From NCBI RefSeq assembly GCF_000422845.1, contig NZ_KE383932.1, positions 124,070-188,069 on the forward strand: a DNA stretch of 64,000 nt, read 5' to 3'. Below, one piece after another: positions 1-8,940 of the stretch (position 1 is its first letter; every line of letters begins with the position of its first letter). This DNA is from Oceanobacter kriegii DSM 6294. GTDB lineage: Bacteria > Pseudomonadota > Gammaproteobacteria > Pseudomonadales > Oceanobacteraceae. The notes under the pieces are model-generated. The model ran no database searches. It was not told where the DNA came from and saw only the letters and a program-made list of their open reading frames with translations. A program made the position numbers and the translations under genes.

Positions 1-134
1 CCGTAGAAGCTGAACCCGTAGAAGCTGAACCCGTAGAAGCTGAACCAGAAGAACCAGAATCAGAAGAACCAGAACCGGTAGAACCAGACTCCGCAGAACC
101 TGAAGCCGAGGACAAGCCAGATGAAACTGTCTGA
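1..134 (+). CDS. fliH: Flagellar assembly protein FliH, C-terminal end (partial)
   Basis: Only the last 43 codons are in the window, read in the frame that starts at base 3 and ends at the TGA at 132-134. The tail is almost entirely Glu, Pro, Val, Ala and Asp and opens with three copies of the pentapeptide VEAEP. It overlaps the fliI start by 14 bases, which implies translational coupling. FliH normally lies directly upstream of fliI and is the negative regulator and stator-like partner of the FliI export ATPase at the base of the flagellum. The assignment to FliH comes from position only, because the acidic repeat tail is not itself diagnostic. Confidence 0.6.
   Translation, partial: VEAEPVEAEPVEAEPEEPESEEPEPVEPDSAEPEAEDKPDETV
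3..47 (+). repeat. Three tandem 15-bp repeats encoding VEAEP
   Basis: Three head-to-tail copies of GTAGAAGCTGAACCC lie at 3-17, 18-32 and 33-47, the last differing only in its final base. They may continue left of the window. The unit is a multiple of three, so copy-number change would lengthen or shorten the acidic FliH tail without a frameshift. Confidence 0.85.
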
Positions 135-1470
135 AGCCTGGGGGCAGCTGCCTCCCGTTCAGGTGCCGTTTCAGCCAGCGGCCAGTGGCCGTTTGGTGCG
201 CATGGTTGGGCTGACGCTCGAAGCTGTGGGCATCAACGTACGCATTGGCGACCGCTGCCTGGTGCAACGCAACAGCGGACAGTCGGCCGATGACGACAGC
301 ATCGAAGCCGAAGTGGTGGGCTTTGATGGTCAGCGAGTGTTTCTGATGCCCATCGAACAGGTCGACGGCCTGCGCCCCGGTGCCCGGGTGATGCCATTGA
401 ACGGCGCTGCCGATGTGCCGGTCGGCTTTGGCTTGCTGGGCCGGGTGCTGGATGGCACTGGCAATCCACTGGATGGCAAAGGCCCGCTGGTACAGCCACA
501 GCAAGGGCATCTGAATGGCCAGCCCATTAACCCGCTGAAACGCGACCCGATTCGGACGCCACTCGACGTTGGCATTCGGGCCATCAATACCATGCTGACG
601 GTGGGCCGCGGCCAGCGTATCGGCTTGTTTGCCGGTTCGGGCGTGGGTAAATCCATGCTGCTTGGCATGATGACCCGCTTCACCACCGCCGACATTGTGG
701 TGGTGGGGTTGATTGGAGAACGGGGCCGCGAGGTAAAGGAATTCATCGACGATATTCTGGGCGAAGAAGGCTTACAACGCTCGGTGGTGGTGGCTTCCCC
801 AGCGGACGACTCGCCACTGATGCGGCTACGCGCAGCGCAGTACTGCACCTCGGTGGCGGAGTTCTACCGCGATCAGGGCTTGCAAGTGCTGCTGCTGATG
901 GACTCACTCACCCGTTACGCTCAGGCGCAACGGGAAATTGCGCTGGCAGTGGGCGAACCGCCCGCCACCAAAGGCTATCCACCCTCGGTATTCAACAAAC
1001 TGCCAAAGCTGGTGGAACGCACCGGTAACGGCGAACCCGGCGGTGGCTCCATTACCGCGTTTTACACGGTTCTGAGCGAAGGGGACGACATGCAAGACCC
1101 GATTGCCGACGCCAGTCGAGCGATTCTGGATGGCCATATCGTGCTGTCGCGCCGGTTGGCTGAAGAAGGCCATTACCCGGCCATCGACGTCGAAGCCTCG
1201 GTCAGCCGGGTTATGCCCCACATCGTGCCGCCGGACTGGCTGCAACGGGCGCAATTCGTCAAACAGCTGGTGGCGCACTACCGCCAGAATCAGGACCTGA
1301 TCAGCGTGGGCGCTTACCAGAAAGGCAGCGACCCGATGCTGGAAGTGGCGATGGAACGCATGCCCAAAATCAAAGGCATGCTGCGCCAGCGGCTTGACGA
1401 AGGCGCTGACCTCAACGTCTGCGACGCTGCCCTGAAAGAGCTTATTCCGGCCTTGCCGCCGGGAAGATAG
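121..1470 (+). CDS. fliI: Flagellum-specific ATP synthase FliI
   Basis: This is the F1-beta-like ATPase of the flagellar type III export apparatus. It works with FliH and FliJ on the cytoplasmic side of the export gate to release and unfold substrates. Walker A is AGSGVGKS (Lys about 177) and Walker B is [13 protein letters not shown] (Asp about 261), followed by the conserved [14 protein letters not shown] segment of the rotary ATPase family. The length of 449 residues is normal for the family. The ATG overlaps the preceding fliH-like frame by 14 bases. Unusually, a 161-bp gap separates it from fliJ, which is normally close behind. Confidence 0.97.
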   Translation: MKLSEAWGQLPPVQVPFQPAASGRLVRMVGLTLEAVGINVRIGDRCLVQRNSGQSADDDSIEAEVVGFDGQRVFLMPIEQVDGLRPGARVMPLNGAADVPVGFGLLGRVLDGTGNPLDGKGPLVQPQQGHLNGQPINPLKRDPIRTPLDVGIRAINTMLTVGRGQRIGLFAGSGVGKSMLLGMMTRFTTADIVVVGLIGERGREVKEFIDDILGEEGLQRSVVVASPADDSPLMRLRAAQYCTSVAEFYRDQGLQVLLLMDSLTRYAQAQREIALAVGEPPATKGYPPSVFNKLPKLVERTGNGEPGGGSITAFYTVLSEGDDMQDPIADASRAILDGHIVLSRRLAEEGHYPAIDVEASVSRVMPHIVPPDWLQRAQFVKQLVAHYRQNQDLISVGAYQKGSDPMLEVAMERMPKIKGMLRQRLDEGADLNVCDAALKELIPALPPGR

Positions 1471-1572
1471 GCTCCGCCGTGATCAGCGGTGTTTCTGGGG
1501 ACTTTCAATGCGCCTTGAAATGACTATTGAAAAGCGAATCGGAAGCGCGAAGCGGTGGGGGTGGTGGCCGCC

Positions 1573-1591
1573 GGGGAGAGAAGTTCTCCCC
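1573..1591 (+). other. Hairpin in the fliI-fliJ gap
   Basis: A perfect 7-bp stem GGGGAGA / TCTCCCC encloses a 5-base loop, 41 bases before the fliJ start. No U-tract follows, so it is not a classical terminator. It could affect mRNA processing or stability between fliI and fliJ. Confidence 0.45.
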
Positions 1592-1631
1592 AAGAGGCCG
1601 TGAACTAAAATTCTGGTTTGTGGAAGGTACA

Positions 1632-2108
1632 ATGGCCGATCTCAAGCAATACGCTCACCCCCGCGCCAAACGCCTGATCCCGGTGTGGCAGCAAAGCCAA
1701 CAGGCCGAGCAAAAAGCCCTGGCCGAATGGGGCCGCCTGCAACAACAGCTGCAACAGGAAGTGAACCAAAGCCAGCAACTGCAACTGTACGCCGATGATT
1801 ACCGTCAACAGCTGGCCAAGCCGGGCGGCAGCCAGCTTTCCGGAACCAACATCCAGAACCTGTTGCAGTTCCTCGGTCAGCTGGAGCAGGCCGGAAAATC
1901 GCAACAACTTCAAATCGACCAACTGCACGCAAGAATTGCGGCAGCCCACCAACAATACCTTGCCCTCAAGGCGAAAACCGATGGCCTGATGCACCTGATG
2001 GACAAGCTCGATCAGGAATTTCATCAACAACAGGCTCAAGTTGAACAGCGCCAGGCCGATGAATGGGCTAACCGTAAGGCGTTTATGTCATCCCGTGAGC
2101 CTGAATAA
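1632..2108 (+). CDS. fliJ: Flagellar export chaperone FliJ
   Basis: A Gln-rich, almost entirely coiled-coil protein of 158 residues, the expected size for FliJ (about 147). FliJ is the central-stalk-like subunit of the FliHIJ ATPase and helps activate the export gate by contacting FlhA. The frame is open further upstream, to 1527, but the ATG at 1632 is preferred: it is preceded by GGAAGG at good spacing, and the protein then starts MADLKQYAHPRAKRL, a typical FliJ beginning. Identification rests on coiled-coil character, length and position after fliI, since FliJ sequences diverge strongly. Confidence 0.88.
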   Translation: MADLKQYAHPRAKRLIPVWQQSQQAEQKALAEWGRLQQQLQQEVNQSQQLQLYADDYRQQLAKPGGSQLSGTNIQNLLQFLGQLEQAGKSQQLQIDQLHARIAAAHQQYLALKAKTDGLMHLMDKLDQEFHQQQAQVEQRQADEWANRKAFMSSREPE

Positions 2109-2284
2109 CCCTGCATCGTTATTCCGCTTGCTCCTGCATTCTCGCTTTGTACTCGCACGCCTCCAAAACCGCTGTGGCCTCCGGCCTGTGCGGGTTGGCT
2201 GCAAAAAACATTCACAAGTTTCTAGCGCCTTGGCGAGAGCGGTCTACTCTTAAATTTAAGTTTGATCAGGAACAGGAAACGGTC

Positions 2285-2575
2285 ATGAGCCAGTCCGTCA
2301 GTATCGATTGTGGTGCCCGACTCAGTATTGAGCGCGTTGAAGCCTTGCATCAGGAAATGGAGCAAGCCCTGCGTGATGCCCGGGATATCGAGCTTAAGGC
2401 CGACGAGGTTCAGTACTGCGACACCGCCGGTTTGCAATTGATTCTGGCGTTGTTCCGGGCCGTTGAAAGTGCAGGTCACTCGGTGTCCTGGTCGGGTGTT
2501 TCTGAAGTGGTGTCCGACACCGCTTCCATTCTTGGCATGAGTGATGCGCTGACACTGGCCCAGCCAGCAGCCTGA
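2285..2575 (+). CDS. STAS-domain protein (anti-sigma antagonist type), first gene of the chemosensory operon
   Basis: A single-domain STAS protein of 96 residues. The helix-start motif is YCDTAGLQLIL, where the usual Ser (the phosphorylation site in SpoIIAA-type proteins) is replaced by Thr followed by Ala. The ATG at 2285 follows CAGGAAACGGTC and gives a normal STAS length; the upstream in-frame Met at 2147 would add an unrelated extension. It lies 82 bp before cheY and opens the che operon. STAS proteins bind anti-sigma or kinase partners, but the partner here is not known. It differs from the second STAS gene at 10840, which keeps the canonical Asp-Ser-Ser. Confidence 0.85.
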   Translation: MSQSVSIDCGARLSIERVEALHQEMEQALRDARDIELKADEVQYCDTAGLQLILALFRAVESAGHSVSWSGVSEVVSDTASILGMSDALTLAQPAA

Positions 2576-2595
2576 TCTCGCAAGGTTTTAACTTC

Positions 2596-2611
2596 GCTCC
2601 CCTGCGGGAGC
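2596..2611 (+). other. Small hairpin between the STAS gene and cheY
   Basis: Stem GCTCCC / GGGAGC with a CTGC loop, 21 bases after the STAS stop and about 46 bases before cheY. It is not followed by a T-run. It may set relative expression of the STAS gene and the downstream che genes. Confidence 0.4.
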
Positions 2612-2657
2612 TAACAGGGTCACTCAGGCCCGAAAGCGTAAAAATGGGAGTCCAGAT

Positions 2658-3020
2658 ATGGCGAGTATCTTAGCGGTCGACGATTCTGCATCCATGCGTC
2701 AGATGGTGTCGTTCACTCTGAAAGGTGCAGGCTTTGATGTTAAGGAAGCATGTGACGGGGTGGAGGCGTTGGCCGAAGCCAAACGGGGCAAATTCGACCT
2801 GGTGCTGTCCGACGTCAACATGCCAAACATGAATGGCATCGAATTCTGTAAAGAATTACGACAGCTGCCCGATTACAAGTTTACCCCTGTGCTGATGCTG
2901 ACCACCGAATCGGCTGGCGACATGAAAATGCAGGGCAAGCAGGCTGGCGCAACCGGTTGGATCGTCAAGCCGTTTAACCCAGAACAACTGTTGAGCACCA
3001 TCAAGCGCGTGTTGGGGTAA
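2658..3020 (+). CDS. cheY: Chemotaxis response regulator CheY
   Basis: A stand-alone receiver domain of 120 residues. The acidic pocket is Asp8-Asp9 (LAVDDSASMRQM), the phospho-acceptor is Asp52 (LSDVNMPNMNG), the conserved Thr is in MLTTES and the Lys in VKPF. It takes phosphate from CheA. In the Che2/F7 systems this CheY is not necessarily a flagellar switch ligand, so its output is uncertain. GGGAG precedes the ATG, and cheA begins four bases after the stop. Confidence 0.95.
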   Translation: MASILAVDDSASMRQMVSFTLKGAGFDVKEACDGVEALAEAKRGKFDLVLSDVNMPNMNGIEFCKELRQLPDYKFTPVLMLTTESAGDMKMQGKQAGATGWIVKPFNPEQLLSTIKRVLG

Positions 3021-3024
3021 GACT

Positions 3025-5178
3025 ATGAGTATCGATCTGTCCCAGTTCCATCAGGTTTTCTTCGAAGAGAGTTTCGAAGGTCTCGATGTTATGGAAAGCG
3101 AGTTGTTAGAACTGTCGCCAGACAGTGTCGATGACGAGACAGTCAATACCATCTTCCGCGCTGCTCACAGCATCAAGGGCGGTGCAGGAACCTTTGGTTT
3201 TATGCAGATTTCGGAGTTCACCCACGAGGTTGAAACCTTGCTGGATGAAATTCGTGCGGGCCAGCGGGCGCTGGAACAACTGCATGTTGACCTGTTCCTG
3301 CAATCCGTTGATTGCCTGCGGGCGATGATGACAGCGTTGAACGAAGGCTCCGAGCCCGAAACGGCCCGCGCCGACGAGCTCAAGTTGCAACTGAAGGCCA
3401 TTTTGCACGGCGAAGCCGAGGCGGCCGAGGGTGACAGCAACGATGCCTCGGAAGCAACGACTGGCGGTAGCGAGCGAGCGGGGTGGAAAGTCCGCTTTAT
3501 ACCGGACGCCGACGTTTTGCGTACCGGTAACGAACCGTTCCGCATGTTCCGCGAGCTGGAAGGCGTAGCGCCGAACGGCATCAAGGTCATGGTGAACGAA
3601 AGCGAATTGCCTGAATTCGCCAATTTGAATCCTGAAGAGTGTCGCCTGAGCTGGACCATCACTGTGATGGGCGACATCGAGCAGTCCGATATCCAGACCG
3701 TATTTGAGTGGGTAGAAGACGACTGCGACATTGACTACATCGCTCTCGATGCCGACGGTCAGGCATTGGAATCTGGCGCTGAGGCCAAGGCTGACGCTGC
3801 AGAGGCCAGTGCTGAAGCTGCCGTCGCCCCTGAGCCTGTCGCAGCACCTGCGGCAGTAGCAGAACCTGCCAATTCCGAAGCTGCCCAGTCCGAATCTGTC
3901 AAAGTGGAGCCTGCCAAGCCCGCAGCGGCCAAAGCGGAACCTGCGAAGGCCAAGGCCAAGCCTAACCGTGGCGGTGATCAATCCTCCATTCGGGTATCCA
4001 TCGATAAGGTCGACAGCCTCATTAATATGGTCGGCGAACTGGTGATTACCCAATCGATGCTGGGCCAGCTGGGCCAGGACTTCGACATCAGCCGGATGGG
4101 CCGCTTGTTGGAAGGTCTGTCGCAGCTGGAACAGAACACCCGCGAGCTGCAAGAAAGCGTGATGAAAATCCGCATGATGCCAATCAGCTTCGCCTTCAGC
4201 CGTTTCCCACGACTGGTGCGTGACCTTGGCAACCAGCTCGGTAAAAAGGTCAATCTGGTGATGCAGGGTGAAAACACCGAACTCGATAAAACCGTGATGG
4301 AAAAGATCGGCGACCCGTTGGTTCACCTGGTTCGTAACTCCCTCGACCACGGTCTGGAAACCACCGCAAAACGCATCGAAACCGGCAAGGATGAATCCGG
4401 CACCATCACCCTGAACGCCTTCCACCAGGGCGGCAACATCGTCATTGAAGTGAAGGACGACGGCGCTGGACTGAACGAAGAGCGGATTCTGAACAAGGCC
4501 ATTGAGCGTGGTCTTGTCGCGGCTAACGCCAATTTGACGCCGGAAGAAATTCACCAGCTGATTTTCCTGCCAGGTTTCTCCACCGCCGATCAGGTCAGCG
4601 ATATCTCCGGCCGCGGTGTGGGTATGGACGTGGTGCGCCGGAACATCAACGAGCTTAACGGCACCATCGAGGTGAAGTCGCAGAAAGGCACAGGGTCCAC
4701 CTTTGTGATCCGGCTGCCACTGACGTTGGCGATTCTGGATGGCCAGCTGGTGGAAGTGTGCAACCAGACTTACATCTTCCCGCTGGTATCGATTGTTGAG
4801 TCGATTCAGCTGCAAAAGCAAACCCTCAACAATATTTCCGGCAGTCAGCCAGTGATGAAACTGCGTGATGAATACATTCCGATCATCCGTCTGGACCAGG
4901 TGTTCAACCTGCGGCCACTGGAAGAGGAAGTCGAGGAAGCCATGCTGGTGGTGGTGGAAGGCGACAACGAAAAAATCGGCATTGTGGTCGACGACCTGCT
5001 GGGACAACAGCAGGTGGTGATCAAGAGCCTTGAACAGAATTACCAACGGGTATCCGGTGTTTCCGGCGCCACCATTCTTGGCGATGGCACGGTGGCACTG
5101 ATTATCGACATATCCGGAATTGGCAAAAAAGTTGACGGCCGGGCGGCAGCCATCCCCGGTTCAGAACAGGCAGCGTAG
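3025..5178 (+). CDS. cheA: Chemotaxis histidine kinase CheA
   Basis: A 717-residue kinase with the full CheA layout. P1/Hpt occupies the N-terminus with phospho-His48 in RAAHSIKGGAGTFG. A P2-like response-regulator-docking domain lies at about 155-250. An Ala/Glu/Pro/Lys-rich linker spans about 255-320, followed by the P3 dimerisation helices. The ATP-binding domain has its N-box at LVRNSLDHGLE (Asn about 438) and the G-box at SGRGVGMDVV, and a CheW-like P5 domain lies at about 575-705. It phosphorylates the CheY and CheB encoded in the same operon and docks to the MCP through CheW. Its shine-dalgarno lies inside the end of cheY. Confidence 0.97.
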   Translation: MSIDLSQFHQVFFEESFEGLDVMESELLELSPDSVDDETVNTIFRAAHSIKGGAGTFGFMQISEFTHEVETLLDEIRAGQRALEQLHVDLFLQSVDCLRAMMTALNEGSEPETARADELKLQLKAILHGEAEAAEGDSNDASEATTGGSERAGWKVRFIPDADVLRTGNEPFRMFRELEGVAPNGIKVMVNESELPEFANLNPEECRLSWTITVMGDIEQSDIQTVFEWVEDDCDIDYIALDADGQALESGAEAKADAAEASAEAAVAPEPVAAPAAVAEPANSEAAQSESVKVEPAKPAAAKAEPAKAKAKPNRGGDQSSIRVSIDKVDSLINMVGELVITQSMLGQLGQDFDISRMGRLLEGLSQLEQNTRELQESVMKIRMMPISFAFSRFPRLVRDLGNQLGKKVNLVMQGENTELDKTVMEKIGDPLVHLVRNSLDHGLETTAKRIETGKDESGTITLNAFHQGGNIVIEVKDDGAGLNEERILNKAIERGLVAANANLTPEEIHQLIFLPGFSTADQVSDISGRGVGMDVVRRNINELNGTIEVKSQKGTGSTFVIRLPLTLAILDGQLVEVCNQTYIFPLVSIVESIQLQKQTLNNISGSQPVMKLRDEYIPIIRLDQVFNLRPLEEEVEEAMLVVVEGDNEKIGIVVDDLLGQQQVVIKSLEQNYQRVSGVSGATILGDGTVALIIDISGIGKKVDGRAAAIPGSEQAA

Positions 5179-5186
5179 GTGAAGAC

Positions 5187-5681
5187 ATGACAGCAACTGA
5201 TACAGCAGTGGCCGAAAACCTCGATCAGGACGAACAGCAGTACCTCACCTTCATTATGGCCGGCGAAGAATACGGGGTAGATATCCTGGCGGTGCAGGAA
5301 ATCCGTGGCTGGGAACAGTCCACCGTGATTCCTAACGCGCCGGACTACATCAAGGGGGTGATCAATCTGCGCGGCACCATTGTGCCGATCATGGATTTGC
5401 GGCTGCGATTCGGTTTGCCAACCGTTGAATACAGCCCGATGACGGTGGTCATCATTCTCAAGGTAGAGCAGCCGAACGAACGTGTGATGGGCATCGTGGT
5501 GGATGCGGTATCCGATGTTTACACCATTGCACAGGGGGAAACCCGCAAAGCCCCCGAACTGACGGAAGACGACAACTCGGTGTTCATCGACGGCCTCGTT
5601 AACGTCAACGACAAAATGGTTATTTTATTGGACGTTGAGTCCTTACTGAGCGTGCCAGGTCACCTGGGCACCCATCTCTGA
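5187..5681 (+). CDS. cheW: Chemotaxis coupling protein CheW
   Basis: A 164-residue single CheW (SH3-like) domain: [18 protein letters not shown], then [18 protein letters not shown] and the C-terminal VDAVSDVY segment. It bridges the soluble receptor at 5722 and CheA in the chemosensory array. It begins 8 bases after the cheA stop with GTAGGTGAAGAC before the ATG. The organisation cheY-cheA-cheW-mcp is that of the Pseudomonas Che2 cluster. Confidence 0.96.
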   Translation: MTATDTAVAENLDQDEQQYLTFIMAGEEYGVDILAVQEIRGWEQSTVIPNAPDYIKGVINLRGTIVPIMDLRLRFGLPTVEYSPMTVVIILKVEQPNERVMGIVVDAVSDVYTIAQGETRKAPELTEDDNSVFIDGLVNVNDKMVILLDVESLLSVPGHLGTHL

Positions 5682-5721
5682 ACCGATACCTGATCCGAGA
5701 AATTCTGGAAGGACGGAAGTT

Positions 5722-8079
5722 ATGAGCTTTTTATCCAAAATGTTTGCCGCTGACGATGGTTCCAGCGACCCAAAGAAGATCCGTGAGCTGGAAGCCAAGG
5801 TCAACGCACTGAATAAAAGCCAGGCGGTGATCGAGTTCAACATGGACGGCACCATCATCACAGCCAACGACAACTTCCTGGCTGCGGTGGGCTACCGGCT
5901 TGATGAAATTCAGGGTCGTCACCACCGTATGTTCGCCAGTGAAGAGTTTGGTCGCAGCCAGGAATACGCTGACTTCTGGGCCAAGCTGAATCGTGGTGAG
6001 TTCGAGCAAGCGGAATACCAACGCTTTGGTAAGGGCGGCAAGGAAATCTGGATTCAGGCGTCTTACAACCCGGTGTTGGATGAGCACGGCAAGCCGTACA
6101 AGGTGATCAAGTACGCCTCGGACATTACTGCGCAAAAAATGCAGCAGTTTGCCTACGAAAAATCGACCCGCGAGATGACGTCCAAAATCGACGCCCTCGA
6201 CAAGAGTCAGGCCACCATTGAGTTCAACATGGATGGCACCATCATCACCGCCAACGATAACTTCCTCGGCGCCATTGGTTACCGCCTGGACGAAATTCAG
6301 GGCCAGCATCACCGCATGTTTGTTGACCCTGAGTACGCTAGCTCCCGCGAGTACGCCGACTTCTGGGCCAAATTGAACCGTGGTGAGTTTGAAGCGGCGG
6401 AATACAAGCGCTTTGCTAAAGGTGGCCGGGAAATCTGGATTCAGGCTTCCTATAACCCGGTGTGTGATGCCGATGGTAAACCGTACAAAGTGGTGAAATA
6501 CGCCACTGATATCACAGCGCAGAAAAAGGCTGCCGCACTGGCTGAGAAAAACGCCAACATCGCCAATGCACTGATGCTGTGTCAGGCCAACGTGATGCTG
6601 GCCGACAACGATATGAATATCGTTTACATGAACACCGCGTTGGAAGGCATGCTCACCCATCGTGAAAAAGAGCTGCAGCAGGCATTGTCCAACTTTAAGG
6701 TCGATGCCCTGATCGGTACCCAGGTGGACATTTTCCACAAGAACCCATCGCACCAGCGCAACATGATTGCAGGCCTTAAAGAGGCTTATAAAACCACATT
6801 GGCTGTTAACGGCCTGAGCATGAACCTGACGGCGTCGCCGTGGATGGACAGCAATGGCAACCGCTTGGGCACGGTGGTGGAGTGGGATGACCGTACCGAC
6901 GAAGTACGTACTGAACAAGAAATCGACGCCATCGTGGATGCCGCTTCCAACGGCGATCTGTCGCGCCGGGTCGACGCCCGTGGCAAGCAAGGCTTCCAGC
7001 TGAAACTGGCCGAAGGTCTGAACCGCCTGCTGACCATTTCCGACTCTGTCGTCAGCGACACCATTCGCGTCTTTGATGCGCTGGCACACGGTAACCTGAC
7101 CCGTACCATCGACGCCGACTACAACGGCTCATTCGATAAACTGAAACAGGATGCCAACAGCACGGTTGAGCGTCTGACCGACATCATTACCCGCATCCGT
7201 GAATCGGCTTCCACCGTATCCACCGGTGCCAACGAAATCGCTCAAGGCAACGCGGACCTCAGTCGCCGTACCGAGTCACAGGCCTCCAGTCTGGAAGAAA
7301 CAGCGTCTAGTATGGAAGAGATGACCAGTGCGGTTAAACAAACCAGCGAGAACTCGGTGCATGCCAATGAATTGGCGGCCGCAGCCAAACACAAAGCCAC
7401 GTCCGGTGGTGCTGTGGTCGGCAAAGCTGTGACGGCGATGGATGAAATCAACGCAGCCTCGAAGAAAATCGCCGACATCATCGGAGTGATTGATGAGATT
7501 GCCTTCCAGACCAACCTGCTGGCTCTGAACGCCGCCGTAGAGGCTGCCCGAGCCGGTGAACAAGGCCGCGGTTTTGCGGTGGTGGCAGGCGAAGTTCGTA
7601 ATCTGGCACAGCGCTCTGCCGGTGCGGCAAAAGAAATTAAAGACCTGATCCGCGACAGCGTCGACAAGGTGGATGCTGGCACTTCGTTAGTGAATGAATC
7701 CGGTCGCACGCTGAACGAAATCATCGAGTCGGTGGACCGCGTGTCGGAAATGATCCGTGAAATCAGCACCGCTGCCCGCGAGCAGTCATCGGGTATCGAG
7801 CAGGTTAATGCGGCGGTGGCGCAGATGGATGAGATGACCCAGCAGAACGCGGCACTGGTAGAAGAAGCCTCCGCGGCGGGTGAAGCCATGGCAGAACAGT
7901 CGCGCTCAATGATGGAAATGATGGAGTTCTTCTCCACCGCCGAAAGTGCCAGCAAACCTGCCTCCAGCGGCTTTGCACCGGCTCCGGCAGCGGCCAGACC
8001 TGCGGCCCCGGCAGCAGCACCAGTGGCTTCCCAGGATGCCTTCTCGGTGAGTGACGACGACGACTGGGCGGAGTTCTGA
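5722..8079 (+). CDS. Soluble methyl-accepting chemotaxis protein with tandem PAS domains (Aer2-like)
   Basis: A 785-residue chemoreceptor with no obvious membrane segment, hence cytoplasmic. Order: short coiled coil, PAS1 (about 31-139), PAS2 (about 160-268) nearly identical to PAS1 at a 129-residue offset, a third more divergent PAS-like region (about 290-390), HAMP-like helices, then the signalling domain with the hairpin tip [20 protein letters not shown]. An Ala/Pro-rich tether ends in DWAEF, which fits the aromatic-x-x-aromatic CheR/CheB docking pentapeptide at receptor C-termini. The family reference for this context is Aer2/McpB, a soluble PAS receptor in the Che2 cluster. The ligand is unknown; PAS domains may bind haem, flavin or small molecules. 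Confidence 0.93.
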   Translation: MSFLSKMFAADDGSSDPKKIRELEAKVNALNKSQAVIEFNMDGTIITANDNFLAAVGYRLDEIQGRHHRMFASEEFGRSQEYADFWAKLNRGEFEQAEYQRFGKGGKEIWIQASYNPVLDEHGKPYKVIKYASDITAQKMQQFAYEKSTREMTSKIDALDKSQATIEFNMDGTIITANDNFLGAIGYRLDEIQGQHHRMFVDPEYASSREYADFWAKLNRGEFEAAEYKRFAKGGREIWIQASYNPVCDADGKPYKVVKYATDITAQKKAAALAEKNANIANALMLCQANVMLADNDMNIVYMNTALEGMLTHREKELQQALSNFKVDALIGTQVDIFHKNPSHQRNMIAGLKEAYKTTLAVNGLSMNLTASPWMDSNGNRLGTVVEWDDRTDEVRTEQEIDAIVDAASNGDLSRRVDARGKQGFQLKLAEGLNRLLTISDSVVSDTIRVFDALAHGNLTRTIDADYNGSFDKLKQDANSTVERLTDIITRIRESASTVSTGANEIAQGNADLSRRTESQASSLEETASSMEEMTSAVKQTSENSVHANELAAAAKHKATSGGAVVGKAVTAMDEINAASKKIADIIGVIDEIAFQTNLLALNAAVEAARAGEQGRGFAVVAGEVRNLAQRSAGAAKEIKDLIRDSVDKVDAGTSLVNESGRTLNEIIESVDRVSEMIREISTAAREQSSGIEQVNAAVAQMDEMTQQNAALVEEASAAGEAMAEQSRSMMEMMEFFSTAESASKPASSGFAPAPAAARPAAPAAAPVASQDAFSVSDDDDWAEF

Positions 8080-8082
8080 TGT

Positions 8083-8940
8083 ATGGCCGGATCTGCACTG
8101 CAAACCTCAGGGGTTGGCGATACCCCTGAGTTCCACATGTCGGACAGCGAATTCCAGGCAATTGCGGATCTGGCCGGTGAGCACACCGGCATCGTGCTGG
8201 GACCTCACAAGCGCAATATGGTGTACGGCCGTATTGCCCGCCGGATTCGGGCCAACGGCCTGTCCAGTTTCAAGCAGTACATCGAATTTCTGAAAAGTAA
8301 CCCGGCGGATGAAATGAGCAACTTCATCAACGCCATTACCACCAACCTGACCTCTTTTTTCCGCGAGCCACATCATTTTGAGTACTTGCAAAATGAGCTG
8401 CTGCCAGAGCTGCGAGAGCTGAACAGCAGCACGCGCAAACTACGCATCTGGTCGGCGGGCAGTTCGATTGGTCAAGAGGCTTACACCATTGCCATGACCA
8501 TTGTGCGGGCTAATTTCCCCGCCGGTTGGGATATCAAGATTCTGGCGACGGATCTGGATTCCAATGTGCTGGATACTGGCCGCAAGGGCATTTATCCGGT
8601 CGAACACATCGATCAGCTGGAGCCGGCCATTGTGAAGCAGTTTTTTCGCAAGAGCCCGGATGGCAAGTCGGTCCAGGTCAGCGATGAGCTGCGCCGCATG
8701 GTGTCGTTCAAGCGCCTGAATCTGCTGGAGAAGTGGCCCATGAAGGGGCCGTTCGACCTGATTTTTTGCCGCAACGTGGTGATCTATTTCAACAAGGATA
8801 CGCAGCGGGTGCTGTTTGACCGCTACGCCGATTATCTTCGCTCAGATGGACGTTTGTTTATCGGTCATTCGGAGAACCTGTCCGGAGTGTGCGACCGCTT
8901 TCAGTCATTGGGCCAGACGATTTACCGGAAAACGCGATGA
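8083..8940 (+). CDS. cheR: Chemoreceptor glutamate methyltransferase CheR
   Basis: An S-adenosylmethionine-dependent methyltransferase of 285 residues that methylates receptor glutamates. It has the N-terminal helical domain, ITTNLTSFFREPHHFE, the SAM-binding region IWSAGSSIGQEAYTIAM, and FDLIFCRNVVIYFN. The SAM motif reads SIGQEAY where many CheRs have STGEEPY, so the first Glu is Gln. It starts three bases after the MCP stop with GCGGAG upstream; an in-frame Met at residue 19 is an alternative start. It probably docks on the DWAEF tail of the preceding receptor. Confidence 0.95.
   Translation: MAGSALQTSGVGDTPEFHMSDSEFQAIADLAGEHTGIVLGPHKRNMVYGRIARRIRANGLSSFKQYIEFLKSNPADEMSNFINAITTNLTSFFREPHHFEYLQNELLPELRELNSSTRKLRIWSAGSSIGQEAYTIAMTIVRANFPAGWDIKILATDLDSNVLDTGRKGIYPVEHIDQLEPAIVKQFFRKSPDGKSVQVSDELRRMVSFKRLNLLEKWPMKGPFDLIFCRNVVIYFNKDTQRVLFDRYADYLRSDGRLFIGHSENLSGVCDRFQSLGQTIYRKTR

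Noticed and set aside
3106-5046. 646-codon open frame on the minus strand opposite cheA
   Set aside because: Its translation is His/Gln/Leu-rich without motifs and mirrors cheA codon structure; the plus-strand cheA has every kinase domain.
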